This document shows positions 1-11,011 of a stretch of 64,000 nucleotides of DNA, in pieces (position 1 is the stretch's first letter; every line of letters begins with the position of its first letter). Origin of the DNA: Diploptera punctata (lineage: Eukaryota > Arthropoda > Insecta > Blattodea > Blaberidae); the NCBI GenBank assembly GCA_030220185.1, contig JASPKZ010010239.1:2002001-2066000 (forward strand). Direction: 5' to 3'. Made by a program: the position numbers and the translations under genes. The notes below the pieces were generated by a model. The model did not search any database, was not told the DNA's origin, and saw only the letters and a list, made by a program, of their open reading frames with translations.

Positions 1-410
1 ATTTAGGAACAACATCACAAGATTCTTCTTTACTTTTGATACCACAGCACAGGATATCTCTATACTTTGAATCTTACACAATACATATGCCTAGAGCATG
101 GAACTCATATCAGGGACTGTCAATCACTATCATTAATTAAATCCAAATTAATCGATATGTTTTGTTGGACACAATGAAAACATTAACTGCGTAACAACTA
201 CATTCAGCATTTTGTATATACCTATAAATACTCATCCAGGAAGCTTAACTTACTTCATTTTATCTTATATAATTTTAATTTCATTATATTCGATGTTATG
301 TTAGTATTAGCTATTATTAGATCACATCCCCATTGTCTTTTGTTTAGTCTATATTTTAATAATATTTTAAAATTATGATATATATGTAATTCTTCTATAC
401 TTTTAAAATC
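1..410. other. Unassigned AT-rich flank
   Basis: I see no coding signal, tandem repeat or recognisable element in this stretch. It is simple AT-rich sequence. Confidence 0.5.
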
Positions 411-468
411 GCTGGTTGAGTGGAAGAGAAAGTCTATTGACCTTAACTTTGCCAGCTAAAATAAGGCA
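411..468 (+). repeat. 3' end of a jockey/CR1-like non-LTR retrotransposon
   Basis: Words such as GAGTGGAAGAGAA, CCTTAACT and a CCAG-CTAAATAA-like segment occur in the same order as in the 3' untranslated end of the minus-strand element at 35.0-38.9 kb. Here the tail is an ATT array instead of an ATTCT array. I read it as a very short, 5'-truncated relative that has lost all coding sequence. The match is short and made by eye. Confidence 0.5.
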
Positions 469-469
469 C

Positions 470-530
<61 letters not shown>

Positions 531-533
531 GTT
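469..533. repeat. (ATT)n microsatellite
   Basis: About 20 uninterrupted ATT units follow directly on a retrotransposon 3' end, so the array probably grew from that element's tail. Confidence 0.95.
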
Positions 534-1002
534 ATGTTTCATTTTAACTGGTTGACCCAAGGTCCTAGGACCTTATCATACCCTCAACTAGTAAAGTAAG
601 ATATACAAAATGCATTTATACATTACAGCTCCAACTAACATTAGATACGTACTATTAACATTAAAATAAATACATTTAAAATAAATACATTTCTTAATAC
701 TACCATGGTTATAAAACATGTAATTATAAATAATTAGTAAATTATTAAGTACTATTCTACACAGCGGAACAATGACCTGCTTCGTTTGTGGATGATTTAC
801 CAACTAATGCCGTGTCATTCCGCGAACACTCACTTCATGTCAGTCTGTGCCGTCGAGGAGTGCAGTGCAATTACCCTAAGTAAGCTGGGTAAGTGTTTCA
901 TTTGCTGTTTTTTCCTGACTATACATGGTTAGTATCTACGTTCGTGCGACGCAACAACATTGCTGCTATGACTGGATGTAAATGTTCCGCTAAGTCGTAT
1001 AA
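534..1002. other. Unassigned intergenic stretch
   Basis: No supported gene or repeat. The region ends at the TA target site of the Tc1 element. Confidence 0.5.
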
Positions 1003-1004
1003 TA

Positions 1005-2529
1005 CACTGGTGTCCAAAAGTTTAGGATAATTTGTAAAACGGAAAATCAAAATGCTTAAAGAGGAGCAAGGAGTAAAAATTATTTATCAAAACGTTTCTC
1101 AGTACATTTAGTTTAGTTTACATACTAAATTATAATCTCTCTTCAACAATGAAAAAAATTAATAGCAATTATAAATGAAAATTGCATTGTTGCAGTTAAG
1201 CCCTGTTCCATAAATCTTCATTTTTAAAGAGAGTTATGATATAATCAGATGTAGTGTAAGAACAGATTGCAGTAAAATGGCACAAAGACAACATCTGGAC
1301 CCTCTGCTTCGGGGTAGAATTATTGGGCGGCTAGAAACAGGACAGACACAAACTGAGGTCTCCATAGCACTTAATGTACCACAAAATGTTATATCTAGGT
1401 TATGGCGACGGTTCCAAGAGACCGGAGACGTTAGGCGAAGACCAGTGGGAGGTCGTCCAAGAGTTACAAATCCTCAGCAGGATCGATATCTTGCGTTAAC
1501 TGCAAGAAGAAACCGAACAATGTCTGCCAGACAACTGAGTTCAGAACTTGCGGCCGCCTCAGGTATCAGAGTATCCAGACAAACTGTCTATAGAAGACTC
1601 AGAGCTGCTGGTCTGTATGCTAGACGGCCTGTAGTATGCGTCCCACTCACCCTTGATAACAAGAGATCACGTTTACGGTGGAGTCAGGAACATCGCGACT
1701 GGACTCTAAATCAGTGAAGCAGCGTGCTATTTACAGACGAGTCCAGATTCAGCTTGAACTGTGATTCGCATCGCGTGACTATCTGGAGGGAGCAAGGAAC
1801 TCGTTACAACCCCATGATCATGGAAAGACATCCATTTGGTGGCGGTGGTCTCCTGGTATGGGGAGGTATAATCATGAATGCACGCACAGAGCTTCACATC
1901 TTCGCAGGTGGCACTGTTAATGCTCAGCGGTATAGAGAAGAGATCCTGGAACCTCATGTAAGACTTTTCAGGGGAGCTGTGGGTCCAGAATTCATATTCA
2001 TGGATGACAATGCCCGACCTCATAGGTCACAACTGGTGGATGAGTTTCTTCAGGAGGAAGATATCCAGCGTATGGAGTGGCCAGCGAGGTCTCCGGATAT
2101 GAATCCTATAGAGCATGCATGGGATGCCTTAGGGAGACAAATTGCATCTCGTCAGCCTCCTCCGAGGACACTTCAAGACCTTCACATTGCTCTTCATGAG
2201 GAGTGGAATTTGCTGAGCATCGAAACTCCTGAACAACCTCATCACTAGCATGCCACGTCGATGTGAGTCTTGTGTAGCTGTCAGGGGTAATCACACCCCA
2301 TACTAATCATTTGAACCATTGTTGTTCAACTTTTATGTTCGAATTCTGAAATGCAGTTTTCGTTTGTTGTGAAAATGACAAGTGAATGACGTATTCATGC
2401 CATTGTTTCTTTCGTGCCATGTTTCTAATTATCTGTGACATACCCTTACCAAATTTTGTATTATTCTGACAAATGCTTTATAATAAGTCGGCAAATTAAC
2501 TAATTATCCTTAACTTTTGGACACAAGTG
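1005..2529 (+). mobile_element. Tc1-like DNA transposon with both ends and TA target duplication
   Basis: The element is about 1525 bp. It starts with CACTGGTGTCCAAAAGTT and ends with the inverted counterpart, the reverse complement of CACTTGTGTCCAAAAGTT. The inverted ends match over roughly 30 bp with a few differences. TA dinucleotides flank both ends (1003-1004 and 2530-2531), as expected for Tc1/mariner insertion. Inside is one transposase gene with two disabling changes. The copy is complete in structure but cannot make full-length transposase, so it could move only with an enzyme supplied elsewhere. Confidence 0.93.
1277..2306 (+). pseudogene. Tc1-like transposase, DD34E, one nonsense codon and one frameshift
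   Basis: The frame opens at ATG 1277 and reads 146 codons to a TGA at 1715-1717. That TGA stands where the family has tryptophan (NQ-W-SSVLF), so it is a TGG to TGA change. The same frame resumes and carries the catalytic boxes TDESRF (Asp at 1736), MDDNARPH and SPDMNPIE. Thirty-four residues separate the second Asp from the Glu, the DD34E signature. The N-terminus has a helix-turn-helix of the Tc1 type (residues ~10-50) and a GRPR hook. Near 2218 one extra base shifts the frame; read past it, the usual C-terminus ending GNHTPY stops at 2304-2306. Total length of about 342 codons is normal for Tc1. Function in the family is cut-and-paste transposition; this copy is inactive. Confidence 0.92.
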
Positions 2530-2531
2530 TA

Positions 2532-3031
2532 TATTATGATATAATATTTAATGAAATAATATTTTTTGTTTAAGAATTTCTCTACTGATCACACCACTGC
2601 GGCAGACCAACTTAATGAACATAATTATAAGGAATTGATTGTACAATCTTAAGACAATTAAGATAAGAATAATGAAATAGTTGGAATCATGTTGTTAATA
2701 CATTAAACATACCGGTATTGTATTCAGTTTCTTTGTAACATGTAATTTGTACCAGCGTTAAAAATGTGGAAGGAAGTTCCAATTGTGTGTGGATTTTTAA
2801 AAAGAAGTAATAAATAGAAAGAAACAATTTCACAAAGTAAAGCTGATAAGTTTGTCGTGTGACACCCACACCGGGGGGTTAGAGAGAGGGACAGAATTTG
2901 TCACTTCCTGGCCTTGATATTACCATTTTTATTAAATCAGTTTTTATGATACTAAATTCCCAGTGTCATGTCATATCCCCACCGCATTAACATTCATCAG
3001 TTCCCGTGACCACACCACTTGCTAGCAATAC
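2532..3031. other. Unassigned stretch
   Basis: No coding or repeat signal that I can support. Confidence 0.45.
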
Positions 3032-3090
3032 AAACTTCAAATCAATTAACATTTAAGCTAATATCACAGCCCAATTTCGTTGCCAATCTC

Positions 3091-3155
<65 letters not shown>

Positions 3156-3483
3156 ACCTTATAAGGGAATTGTTGTTAACCATTGCGTGCCGAAACATAC
3201 TTTGAAATAGTTTCCAGCGAAGCGTTAGGATGTACAAAAGTCATGTTCAAATAATTATCTGCCTTTTTTTAAGAGGATGGCATTTAAATTCAACGCCAAA
3301 GCTCTCATTTAAGCTATAGGGAAGGAATAAAACTACTGAATTTCTAGATTTGTTAACCTCCACTACCTGCTGTCCCGCCTCAAACTACTCTGCTGTTATT
3401 CATGCAGGGAGTCCATTTGCTTTGTGTAGTGGATTGCCATTGCTGGATTTTGACTTCGAATAATGTGTCTTGCAGTTAAAAAG
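3032..3483. repeat. Tandem duplication, copy 1
   Basis: This ~450-bp block is repeated in the same order in the next block (3491-3923). Shared landmarks include ACTTCAAATCAATTA, CAGCGAAGCGTT, CTGCTGTCCCG-CTCAAACTAC and CTTGCAGTTAAAAAG. A long CT array lies inside. The copies differ at many sites, so the duplication is old. I found no coding frame. Its nature is unknown. Confidence 0.85.
3091..3155. repeat. (CT)n microsatellite inside tandem copy 1
   Basis: Long CT run with two short interruptions. The equivalent place in copy 2 holds a degraded pyrimidine-rich tract. Confidence 0.95.
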
Positions 3484-3490
3484 ACAGAAA

Positions 3491-3923
3491 AAACTTCAAA
3501 TCAATTAATATTTTAGCAAATATCACAGACGATTTTCATTGCCAACATCTTTCTCTCCCCCTTTTTTCTCTCTTTCATTCTCTCTCCCCCTATTTCCTCC
3601 CCCTGTCTCTATATATTTCTCACAAGGGAACTGTCAACCTTTGCCTGCCGAGACCTACTTTTAAATATCTTTCAGCGAAGCGTTGTGATGTACAAAGTCC
3701 GTGTTCACATAATTAGCTGCCGTTTTTAAGAGGAAAACATTAAAATCCAGCGCCAAATCTCTCATTTATAGAAAAGTAATATAACTGCTGAATTGTTACA
3801 TTTGATAACCCTCACTGTCTGCTGTCCCGGCTCAAACTACTTCGCTGTTATTCACGCAGGGAGTTAATTTTCTCCGTACAGTGGACTGCCAATACTGGGA
3901 TTTATGAGCCTTGCAGTTAAAAA
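3491..3923. repeat. Tandem duplication, copy 2
   Basis: Diverged second copy of 3032-3483, with the CT array replaced by a mixed CT/CCCC tract. It ends at the same CTTGCAGTTAAAAAG word as copy 1. Confidence 0.85.
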
Positions 3924-4083
3924 GTCTAATTTTTTTGGACACGGCCTTGGTACATCACAAAGCGTCTCTGGGAGAAATTGGGAGATACGAGTAGTTTGGG
4001 ACTGCCATGGTTGAGAGTTCCCTTGTTAGCCTAATTGCTTAATTTGCAATATAATTGTAATGTTATCCTCTATTGTTTTGTAT

Positions 4084-4115
<32 letters not shown>

Positions 4116-5210
4116 GATATTAATTTATTGATATGGATTGTCAACAGGATGTACGGCTTGCTCCCGTGCGATCAATTTGTGTACGTATTTTAGTCTAATA
4201 ATGATCTCAGTGCAAATAATTGTTAAAAACTTCAACAAATGATTTGGTATTTACTAGAACCACTACTTTACTTGTTTGTTGCATTGTAGTTAAATGTTCA
4301 ACTGATCAGTTATATATATACATATATTATTTGTATAAGAATTACATAAACTCGCAAAAAAAATGTATATAGGGCATACTAATGTGCAAATAGTTACATT
4401 CAAACCTTATCATGACATCTCTGAACACCAAGCGGTTGTTGTTATTGGCTGAAGATGACAATGCAGTGTGTCACATGTGTAACTTACCATGCCTTACCAG
4501 ATTTCCAAATATTCCTAAGTTCTCACGTGGGCTTGCAAAAATAAGTGGACCCCGTTCCGGATCCTGCACTCAAAGAGACTTTAAATCTCTCCTCCCTTAA
4601 GTTAGTTTTATCGCCCATTACATAAAAGGGAGAGAGTAGATGCTAAAATGTACGAATACCCAAAGTGCGAAAATAAGATAAATTTAGAAATATACTATTC
4701 TCATTCTGTATGAGGCTGAATGGACCTCTGGAATAATTATTATACGACTCCCGATGTTTGTGGTGAAATCCCGTCCGTTCCAGCCGTTGACAGACGATGT
4801 AAACTGTATATTTTTTATTAGAAGTGAGCTTGTGTAGGTCGGTCCTGGACGGACTGATGGTACCAAGCTCGTCTCTCATTCCAAGTTTTTCCGGTACAAA
4901 ACTGGTTGTGGTAGATGAGTTTTCAGGGCGTAAAAATATTGATCATAAATTCGTTTGTAAGTGTACTAGAGCCTTGGCCCCCGGGTCATAGACTTGCGGA
5001 AAGTAAAAGAATATCAGTCCTATTAAAAAAGGTCTCTAAGCAAAATGTGTTTTATTCACGCCCACATTTGAATTGCGTTAATGTTAAACTAATAATTAAA
5101 CTCTTTTGTCATTTGCTAACTCTATGAAATGTTAATAATAGACAGCACAGAACTATAATTAATATTAATCAATTATTTAATCAACTTTGTTAATAGTTTC
5201 TTGGTCTGTC
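3924..5210. other. Unassigned stretch with a short ATT array
   Basis: The only clear structure is an (ATT) run at about 4085-4112. Open frames in this interval are short and without recognisable motifs. Confidence 0.45.
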
Positions 5211-5212
5211 GT

Positions 5213-5400
5213 TATGATCCAGTGGTAATGTTTACCTCAGACGCACCGGGCCTGAGTTCGATCTTCGGATGAGTTTTCTTGCGGGGTTTCTCCCCATCTA
5301 TATTACAAATGTCAGGAAACTTTAAGGCTCAAATCGTCTCCGAACACTGTATGATTATCATAATTACCCATTTAATATTCACATTGTTATGTACGAATGT
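5213..5400 (+). mobile_element. Degraded tRNA-derived SINE (family B)
   Basis: A B-box-like GAGTTCGATCTTCGG is followed by body words seen in better copies at 25.1-25.5 kb and 57.2 kb: GCGGGGTTTCTCC, ACAAATGTCAGGAAA, TTTAAGG and a CCGAACA. The copy is heavily mutated and its 3' half is not recognisable. Confidence 0.65.
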
Positions 5401-5480
5401 ACGAGTGAATGGTGGGCCACGTTTTAATTTTTTTACGGTGGTGGCCTATGTATTGAGCTGATCACTCATCCAGGCAGGTC

Positions 5481-6104
5481 CTCCATGTCCTTGAGGGTCA
5501 AAAAGTACGTATGTGATCCAGAATTTAAAATTCTGTAAGGCCCAAGTATCCTCGAGTCAGTTAAAATACCTATAAATGAAGAGATTAACCTGCTTTTGCT
5601 AAGGAAAATAAGTAATAACTTACGTTTATTGTTTATGTGGAAAAGTGAAAGTAAATGTGTTTTATATAAACTGGGGTTGGTTATGTGTGCATTAAACCAG
5701 AGTTATGATTAAGGAGAGAATATGTTTTGCAAGGCAGGAGTATACTCTTATCTGGGTAGAAATAATTTGTGAGGTCAGAAGGTCACAAGTATAAGCCATG
5801 TCTTTTTCACCCCCGTCTAGACGTACAACGCGGGGCTATTAGCTACGTCCAGCATTAGCATTAACTATTAACACAGAACGGGAAATGGGTGCTCGGATTA
5901 TACACCTTGCCAGTACACTATCAGGGGTGAACAAACAATTCGTGTCATTGTCAACAACGCGCCAAGAAAATTCAATAGAACACACATTTTGACTTTACAG
6001 TTATGAAAATAGTTATCCAATACATCTTATATGAACTTACTGTAGTTACAAGAGCCATTTCCAAACAATTTCTGAGTAAACAAATACATCTAAGCAAATG
6101 TAAC
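5481..6104. other. Unassigned stretch
   Basis: No coding or repeat signal that I can support. Confidence 0.4.
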
Positions 6105-6420
6105 AGTTATACAGTTGAGAAGTTATTAGGAAAATTATCGGACCAAGGAGAGACAAAGGGACAGCTGAATGGAGAAGATTACATCACAGTGAGCTACACG
6201 ATTTTTATGGGAAACCAGATATAAAAAAAACAGCCAAGTCTCGTAGACTGCAATGGATCGGGCATGTGGGACTGTAAGAGGGGCAAGGAAACTTTCTATA
6301 GGAAAACTAGAGGAAAAGTGCCTAATAGGTGGACCAAGAATGAGGTGGGAGAATAACATTAACCATGTGTTGAGGAAAGTAAATCACATAGGGGACGTTT
6401 GGAATAAATTACCTCATGAT
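6105..6420 (+). pseudogene. Reverse transcriptase C-terminal relic (family A)
   Basis: Broken frames match the downstream end of the intact family A frame at 12275-13198. They cover the PKRDEQTGEWRRLH region, the LRWAGHVA region and the GGPRMRWENNIN segment. Part of the sequence between GHV and the arginine-rich segment is missing. No catalytic boxes remain. Confidence 0.8.
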
Positions 6421-6842
6421 ATTGATGATGGATAGCTTATGTCCACATATATATTATATGTACCTACAGATTCGTTAGTGCCTATGGGTTAGTTATTTAG
6501 TTATATTAAAATTCTATGTCCCTCGAATCATTTCATGCACCTGTGAAGTCTTCTAGAACAATCTTTAATAAGCTGGTTTCTTTAAATTAGTACTAGATAC
6601 TGCTTTCATGCCCAATGTGTTATACTAATGTTTTAATATTTGTTTTTATAATTTACTTAATATAATACATACATATTGCTATTAAATCAATTAAAAACAC
6701 ATTTATTTTCTGAAGTTATCACTATGCAATATTCAAATCCCATTCAAGGGGGCATAATCCTTGGAGACTTAAAACATCTAAATTTCATTAAATTCTTAAA
6801 ACGTCTAATATATGATTTGAAGGTTCAAATTAGTTAAGTAAA

Positions 6843-7130
6843 ATCCAAGCAGCCGAGATGAAATTTTTAAGAAAAGTAAAAAGCTGCACTAGAATGGACC
6901 AGATAAGAAACGAGGATATCCGTGAAGAACTGCAGATCTACCCCATAAAAGAAAAAATATTTAACAACAAGATACAGTGGAAAGAATATGTAGAAAGAAT
7001 GGAAGAAAGTAGATAACCAAATAAAATCTTCTATTATTCTCCAAGAGAAAGAAGAGATGTCGGACGTCCTCGGAAGAGATGGTGAAGACGGAACAGGCAA
7101 TTCTTGCCTAAACCAGGAAGTGAAGAAGAA
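6843..7130 (+). pseudogene. Reverse transcriptase C-terminal relic (family D)
   Basis: One frame reads IQAAEMKFLRKVKS, then IRNEDIREELQI, WKEYVERMEE, a stop, and DVGRPRKRW. This is the usual C-terminal end of a non-LTR retrotransposon polyprotein, followed by a GAAGAA-type tail. A close relative lies at 50186-50505. Confidence 0.82.
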
Positions 7131-7141
7131 GGTTCAAATGT

Positions 7142-7395
7142 ATATGTTGTAAAGTAATTTTTTTAAATAGATAAATAAAAATATGCACGTGAAAAGGTTA
7201 AACAGGTAATTATTTTGTATCTTAGCGACTTTGAAGGGGAGCAAATGGTTGGTACGGCCTCGAGAAGGGTACAGATGCCGACTATGTATACCTTAATAAA
7301 TCTCGAGAAATGCCACTGCGACTTCTTTAGCAGCTCTGCCAGCAAGTCCTAATCCTACGTTCTCGTCGTGCTCCCTGACTGCAGTCGTAATAGAC
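7142..7395. other. Unassigned spacer before non-LTR element
   Basis: No supported feature. The 5' boundary of the following element is uncertain and could lie inside this stretch. Confidence 0.35.
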
Positions 7396-7610
7396 TGTAG
7401 CTAACAGGATCGGACGAAATGCGAGTTCTCAGCGCCTTAAAACTGAGACCTGTCGGCTAAGAGAGCAAACCCCCCCCCAAAAAAAACCCCAGGTCCTCCG
7501 TGTCTGGGGGTTAGGCGTCAGGCTGGCAACCTGGCCCTGGAAAAAAGTATATCGCTACTTCAGTAATATATGTCAGCCGGATGGATTTGAATATAACAGA
7601 CTTAAGCTAC

Positions 7611-8350
7611 GAAAACGGACCTTTGCTATTGGCACATGGAATGTTCAAGGCTTGAATACTAAAGAACAAGAAGTAATAGATGAGATTACAGCAATGAATG
7701 CAGATATTATTGTGCTCTCAGAAACAAAGAAAGAAAGGGAAAGGACAGGAAAAATTAGGAAATTATACACATATCTGGAGTGGAGTACCAAAAACTAGTA
7801 GAGCAAAAAGAGGTATATCCATTTTGATAAAAAGTAAGTTGGTAAAAACTATAGTGTCTTTGGAAGAAATTGATGAAAGAATTATTAAATTAAATCTCAA
7901 GCTTTTTGGGATAGAGCTTATAAAAATAGGAGTATATGCCATAAATGAGGATGCAACAACCATAGAAAAAAATGAATTTTTGACAAACTGTCAGAAATTT
8001 TGGACAAAATAAAAAAACATCAAGAAGTAATAATAACAGGAGATTTTAATAGTCGAGTAGGAAGTAGAATGAAAGATGAAGTGACTGGACCATTTGGGGA
8101 AAAGGTGGAAAATGACAATGGAGATAGATTGATAAGTTTATGTAAACAACATGGCTATATGATAATGAATAGTTTCTTCCAACATCGGGAAATACATAAA
8201 TACACATGGGAACAGCCAACAAAAAGTCTCAAATCAATAATTGATTATATAATTGTGAAACGAAAACGTGATATGATAGTGAAAGATGTTAGAGTGTATA
8301 GAAAACCAGATTGCGGAAGTGATCATTATATGCTTTTGGGAAAATTCATA
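7611..8350 (+). pseudogene. APE-type endonuclease domain of non-LTR element, two frameshifts
   Basis: The domain begins with IGTWNVQGL and has a conserved acidic SETKK motif. It then shifts frame near 7730 and again near 7978. The last part, from about 8027, reads TGDFNSRVG, then IIDYI and GSDHYML. These are the metal- and phosphate-binding motifs of the exonuclease-endonuclease-phosphatase fold. With both shifts ignored, the domain has normal motif order and spacing. It would nick genomic DNA at the integration site. No single frame covers it now. Confidence 0.87.
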
Positions 8351-9917
8351 TTAACAAGTAGCAAAAAACAAAATATTGAAGTAACGGCAGACAGAATAAA
8401 TACAACTCCTTTGAATGAACAAAGATATAAAGTAAGTTTACTCTATGATGAGAGTATAAAATATCTTTATCAATCAAGATTGAAGCAAAAACTTAATTTA
8501 AATGTAAATAAATCTGCAGTGGAAATGTATGATCAACTAAAGAAAAGTATACATTCAGCAGCTTTAGAAGCACTTGGGACAGAAAATCGAGAACCAAAAA
8601 GAAACAATGAATGGTTTAATCACGATATTAAAAAATTAGTAGAAGAAAAAAAGAAAGCACGGATGAAATGGTTATCAGATCACTCAACAACATCTCGAAA
8701 TGAATATATCACTTTAAAACATAAAACAAAAGTGGAAGTGAGAAGAACAAAAAATGAGTACTGGGATAATATATGCTCGAATATAGATCATTCGATTGGA
8801 TATGCTAGATCCAAAGAAGCTTGGAAAACATTACAAAATATCAGGAAATCAGAAAGAAAGAAGATAAATATTCAGTTGATAAGACCAAAAGAATGGATGC
8901 AACATTATAAAGGTTTACTTCAAGAAAATAGAAATGAGTTTCAACTTCAAGATACGGATGTAGAATATAAATTTGACACTCCAGAGATAACAGAGGATGA
9001 AGTAAAAAGAGCTTTGAAAGAGGCAAAAAATGGGAAAGCACCAGGACCAGGAAATATTCAGACGGAACTCCTAAAACATGGAGGGGAGATATTTTGGTAC
9101 TATTTAAAAAAAAAAACTTTTTAATAAAATTGAAATTGGAGACGATATCCCAGAAGACTGGAATTTATCGTACATTACTCCTATTTTTAAAAAAAAAAGT
9201 GATACGAAACTGTGTTCCAATTATAGACGTATAAGCGTTTTACCTTCAACAGCTAGGAGTTTTAGTAAAATTATAAATTTTAAACTTAAGGAGATAAAAG
9301 ATAACTTAAGAGAAGAACAATGTGGATTCCGGAGTGGAAGATCATGTATTGATAATATTTTCTGTATTAGACAATTACAAGAGAAAATCCTAGCAAAATA
9401 TAAAGAACTACATATGACCTTTATTGATTTAGAGATGGCATATGATAGTGTACCTCGACAATTGTTATGGACGGCAATGAGAAATCTGAATATCTGTGAT
9501 AAATTGATTAATATTGTTAGGAGGATCTATAGTAATACAAAAGCTAAAGTAAAAATACAGAATACTTTAACAGAGGAATTGACAGTGAATAAAGGCCTTA
9601 AACAGGGACGCAGTTTATCGCCAATTCTTTTTAACATTTATTTAGACCAGGCTCTTAACTTGTGGTATAAAAAATGTTCTGAAATGGGTATTCCTATAGG
9701 AGGAATAGTACTGCATTCATTGTTGTTTGCAGATGATCAAATAATTTTTGCAGGGTATGAAAATGATATGAAATATATGATAAATAAACTAATGGAAGAA
9801 TATAAAAAATGGGGACTGAATATAAATTTACGGAAAACAGAATATATGTGTTTGGGAAAGGATGTGGATGACCTCATACTTGAAACAGGGAAAATAAGAA
9901 AGTGTGAATTTTTTTAA
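8351..9917 (+). pseudogene. Linker and reverse transcriptase of family B element, frameshift near 9110
   Basis: An open frame from the endonuclease continues to 9124 through a lysine-rich linker and into the start of the reverse transcriptase (ALKEAKNGKAPGPG). A shift in a poly-A run near 9105-9115 breaks it. Further motifs are EEQCGFRSGRS, FIDLEMAYDSVPR (motif A, from 9414), GLKQGRSLSPILFN (motif B) and LLFADDQIIF (motif C, FADD at 9726-9737). A stop at 9915 comes just before the SINE insertion. All catalytic aspartates of motifs A and C are present. The gene is inactive through frameshifts rather than through loss of the active site. Confidence 0.9.
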
Positions 9918-9935
9918 TATCTTGGGTCAATAATT

Positions 9936-10287
9936 GTCCCGCGCCATAGCCGAGCGGTTAAGGTAGGAAGCCTTGGCGCAGAGCTACGGGACTTGCGCTG
10001 GTTCGAGTCTCCATGGGGGAAGAAATTTTCTCATGGTATTTCGACCAGTATGGGACCGGTGCCCACCCAGCATCGTGAGGCAATTGGGTAGCTACAATAA
10101 GTAGCGGCTCCAGGTTGAGGAACCAGCTATAACGGCTGGGGGACTCGACATGCTAACCACATGTCACCCCTACACTGGCTGTTGATCATCTGCCTCTGTG
10201 ATTGACACATGTGGATGTGAAGGGCCAGCAGCCGGCTGTTAAAGGGCAACCGCTGAAAAGTGGAAAGACCCTCAATCGGAAAAAATC
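9936..10287 (+). mobile_element. tRNA-derived SINE (family S1) with 12-bp target duplication
   Basis: The head looks like a Leu/Ser-type tRNA: A box TAGCCGAGCGGTTAAG, then B box GGTTCGAGTC. The body runs to an A-rich end. GGGTCAATAATT flanks it on both sides (9924-9935 and 10288-10299). Removing the SINE and one duplication rejoins the host element's reading frame (YLGSII-TSFGTC). Pol III would use the A and B boxes as internal promoter; movement would depend on a partner non-LTR enzyme. An almost identical copy lies at 51151-51508 in the opposite orientation. Confidence 0.95.
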
Positions 10288-10299
10288 GGGTCAATAATT

Positions 10300-10840
10300 A
10301 CAAGTTTTGGTACCTGTGAGAGAGATGTACAGACTAAAATTGCAATGGCAAAAAATGCAACTAAGACATTACATGGAATAATTTGGAATAAAAATATTAC
10401 GAAGGAAACTAAAATGAAAATTTATAAGAGCATAATACAGAATATTTTGTCATATGGAAGTGAAACTTGGTCTTTGACGGAATTACAAAAGAACAACATT
10501 AGAACAGTTGAATTTGATTATTTTAGATTAAGCCTCCAAAAAACAAGACAGGATAAAATAAGAAATGAATTCCTTTGGAGAGAAATGAATGTCACCACAT
10601 CTGTTGTTAAGAGGATTGAAAATCAAACACTTAAATGGTATGGCCATGTACAAAGAATGGAAAATGAAAGATGGCCAAAAAAATATATTCCAATGGTCAC
10701 CCCCTGGAAGAAATAAACGTGGCAGACCAAGATGGAAATGGAAAACCTACGTCAGAACTATAATGGATGATCGGAATTTGGAAGATGGAGATTGGAATGA
10801 TAGAGATAAATGGAAACTGAAGACGGCAAACCTATAAGTG
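10300..10840 (+). pseudogene. C-terminal part of family B reverse transcriptase
   Basis: This is the continuation of the retrotransposon frame after the SINE. It reads TKIAMAKNATKTLHG, SYGSETWSL, then KWYGHVQRMENERWPKK. A frameshift near 10680 moves the rest to another frame: GRNKRGRPRWKWK and a stop after KLKTANL at about 10837. The same C-terminal arrangement occurs in the element at 62.2-63.3 kb. Confidence 0.88.
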
Positions 10841-11011
10841 GGGGAAAGCCGAAGAAGAAGAGAGAAGCGACTTTGAAAAAGTGGCTTGCTATACTATACT
10901 TCATAAGCATACTCTACTCTTTGTGGTTTACTGTGACACCTTCTGAACAATCAAATCATTACTATGTTTCAAATGATGAAAACACAGAAGTGTTGAGAGA
11001 AAAAAAAACTC

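Larger units (their letters stand above)
7400..10866 (+). mobile_element. Nearly full-length non-LTR retrotransposon (family B), interrupted by a SINE
   Basis: The element carries, in order, an APE-type endonuclease, a linker, a reverse transcriptase and a C-terminal GRPR-rich tail, and ends in a GAAGAA-type 3' tail near 10850. A GC-rich leader with a CCCC/AAAA run (7470-7490) precedes the first coding motif. A 352-bp SINE splits it at 9936-10287. At least four frameshifts break the reading frame. The 5' limit is a guess; the 3' limit is better supported. In the family, the endonuclease nicks the target and the reverse transcriptase copies the RNA into the nick. Confidence 0.85.

Noticed and set aside
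1727..2023. 98-codon minus-strand open frame within the Tc1 element
   Set aside because: It is the antisense shadow of the transposase frame.
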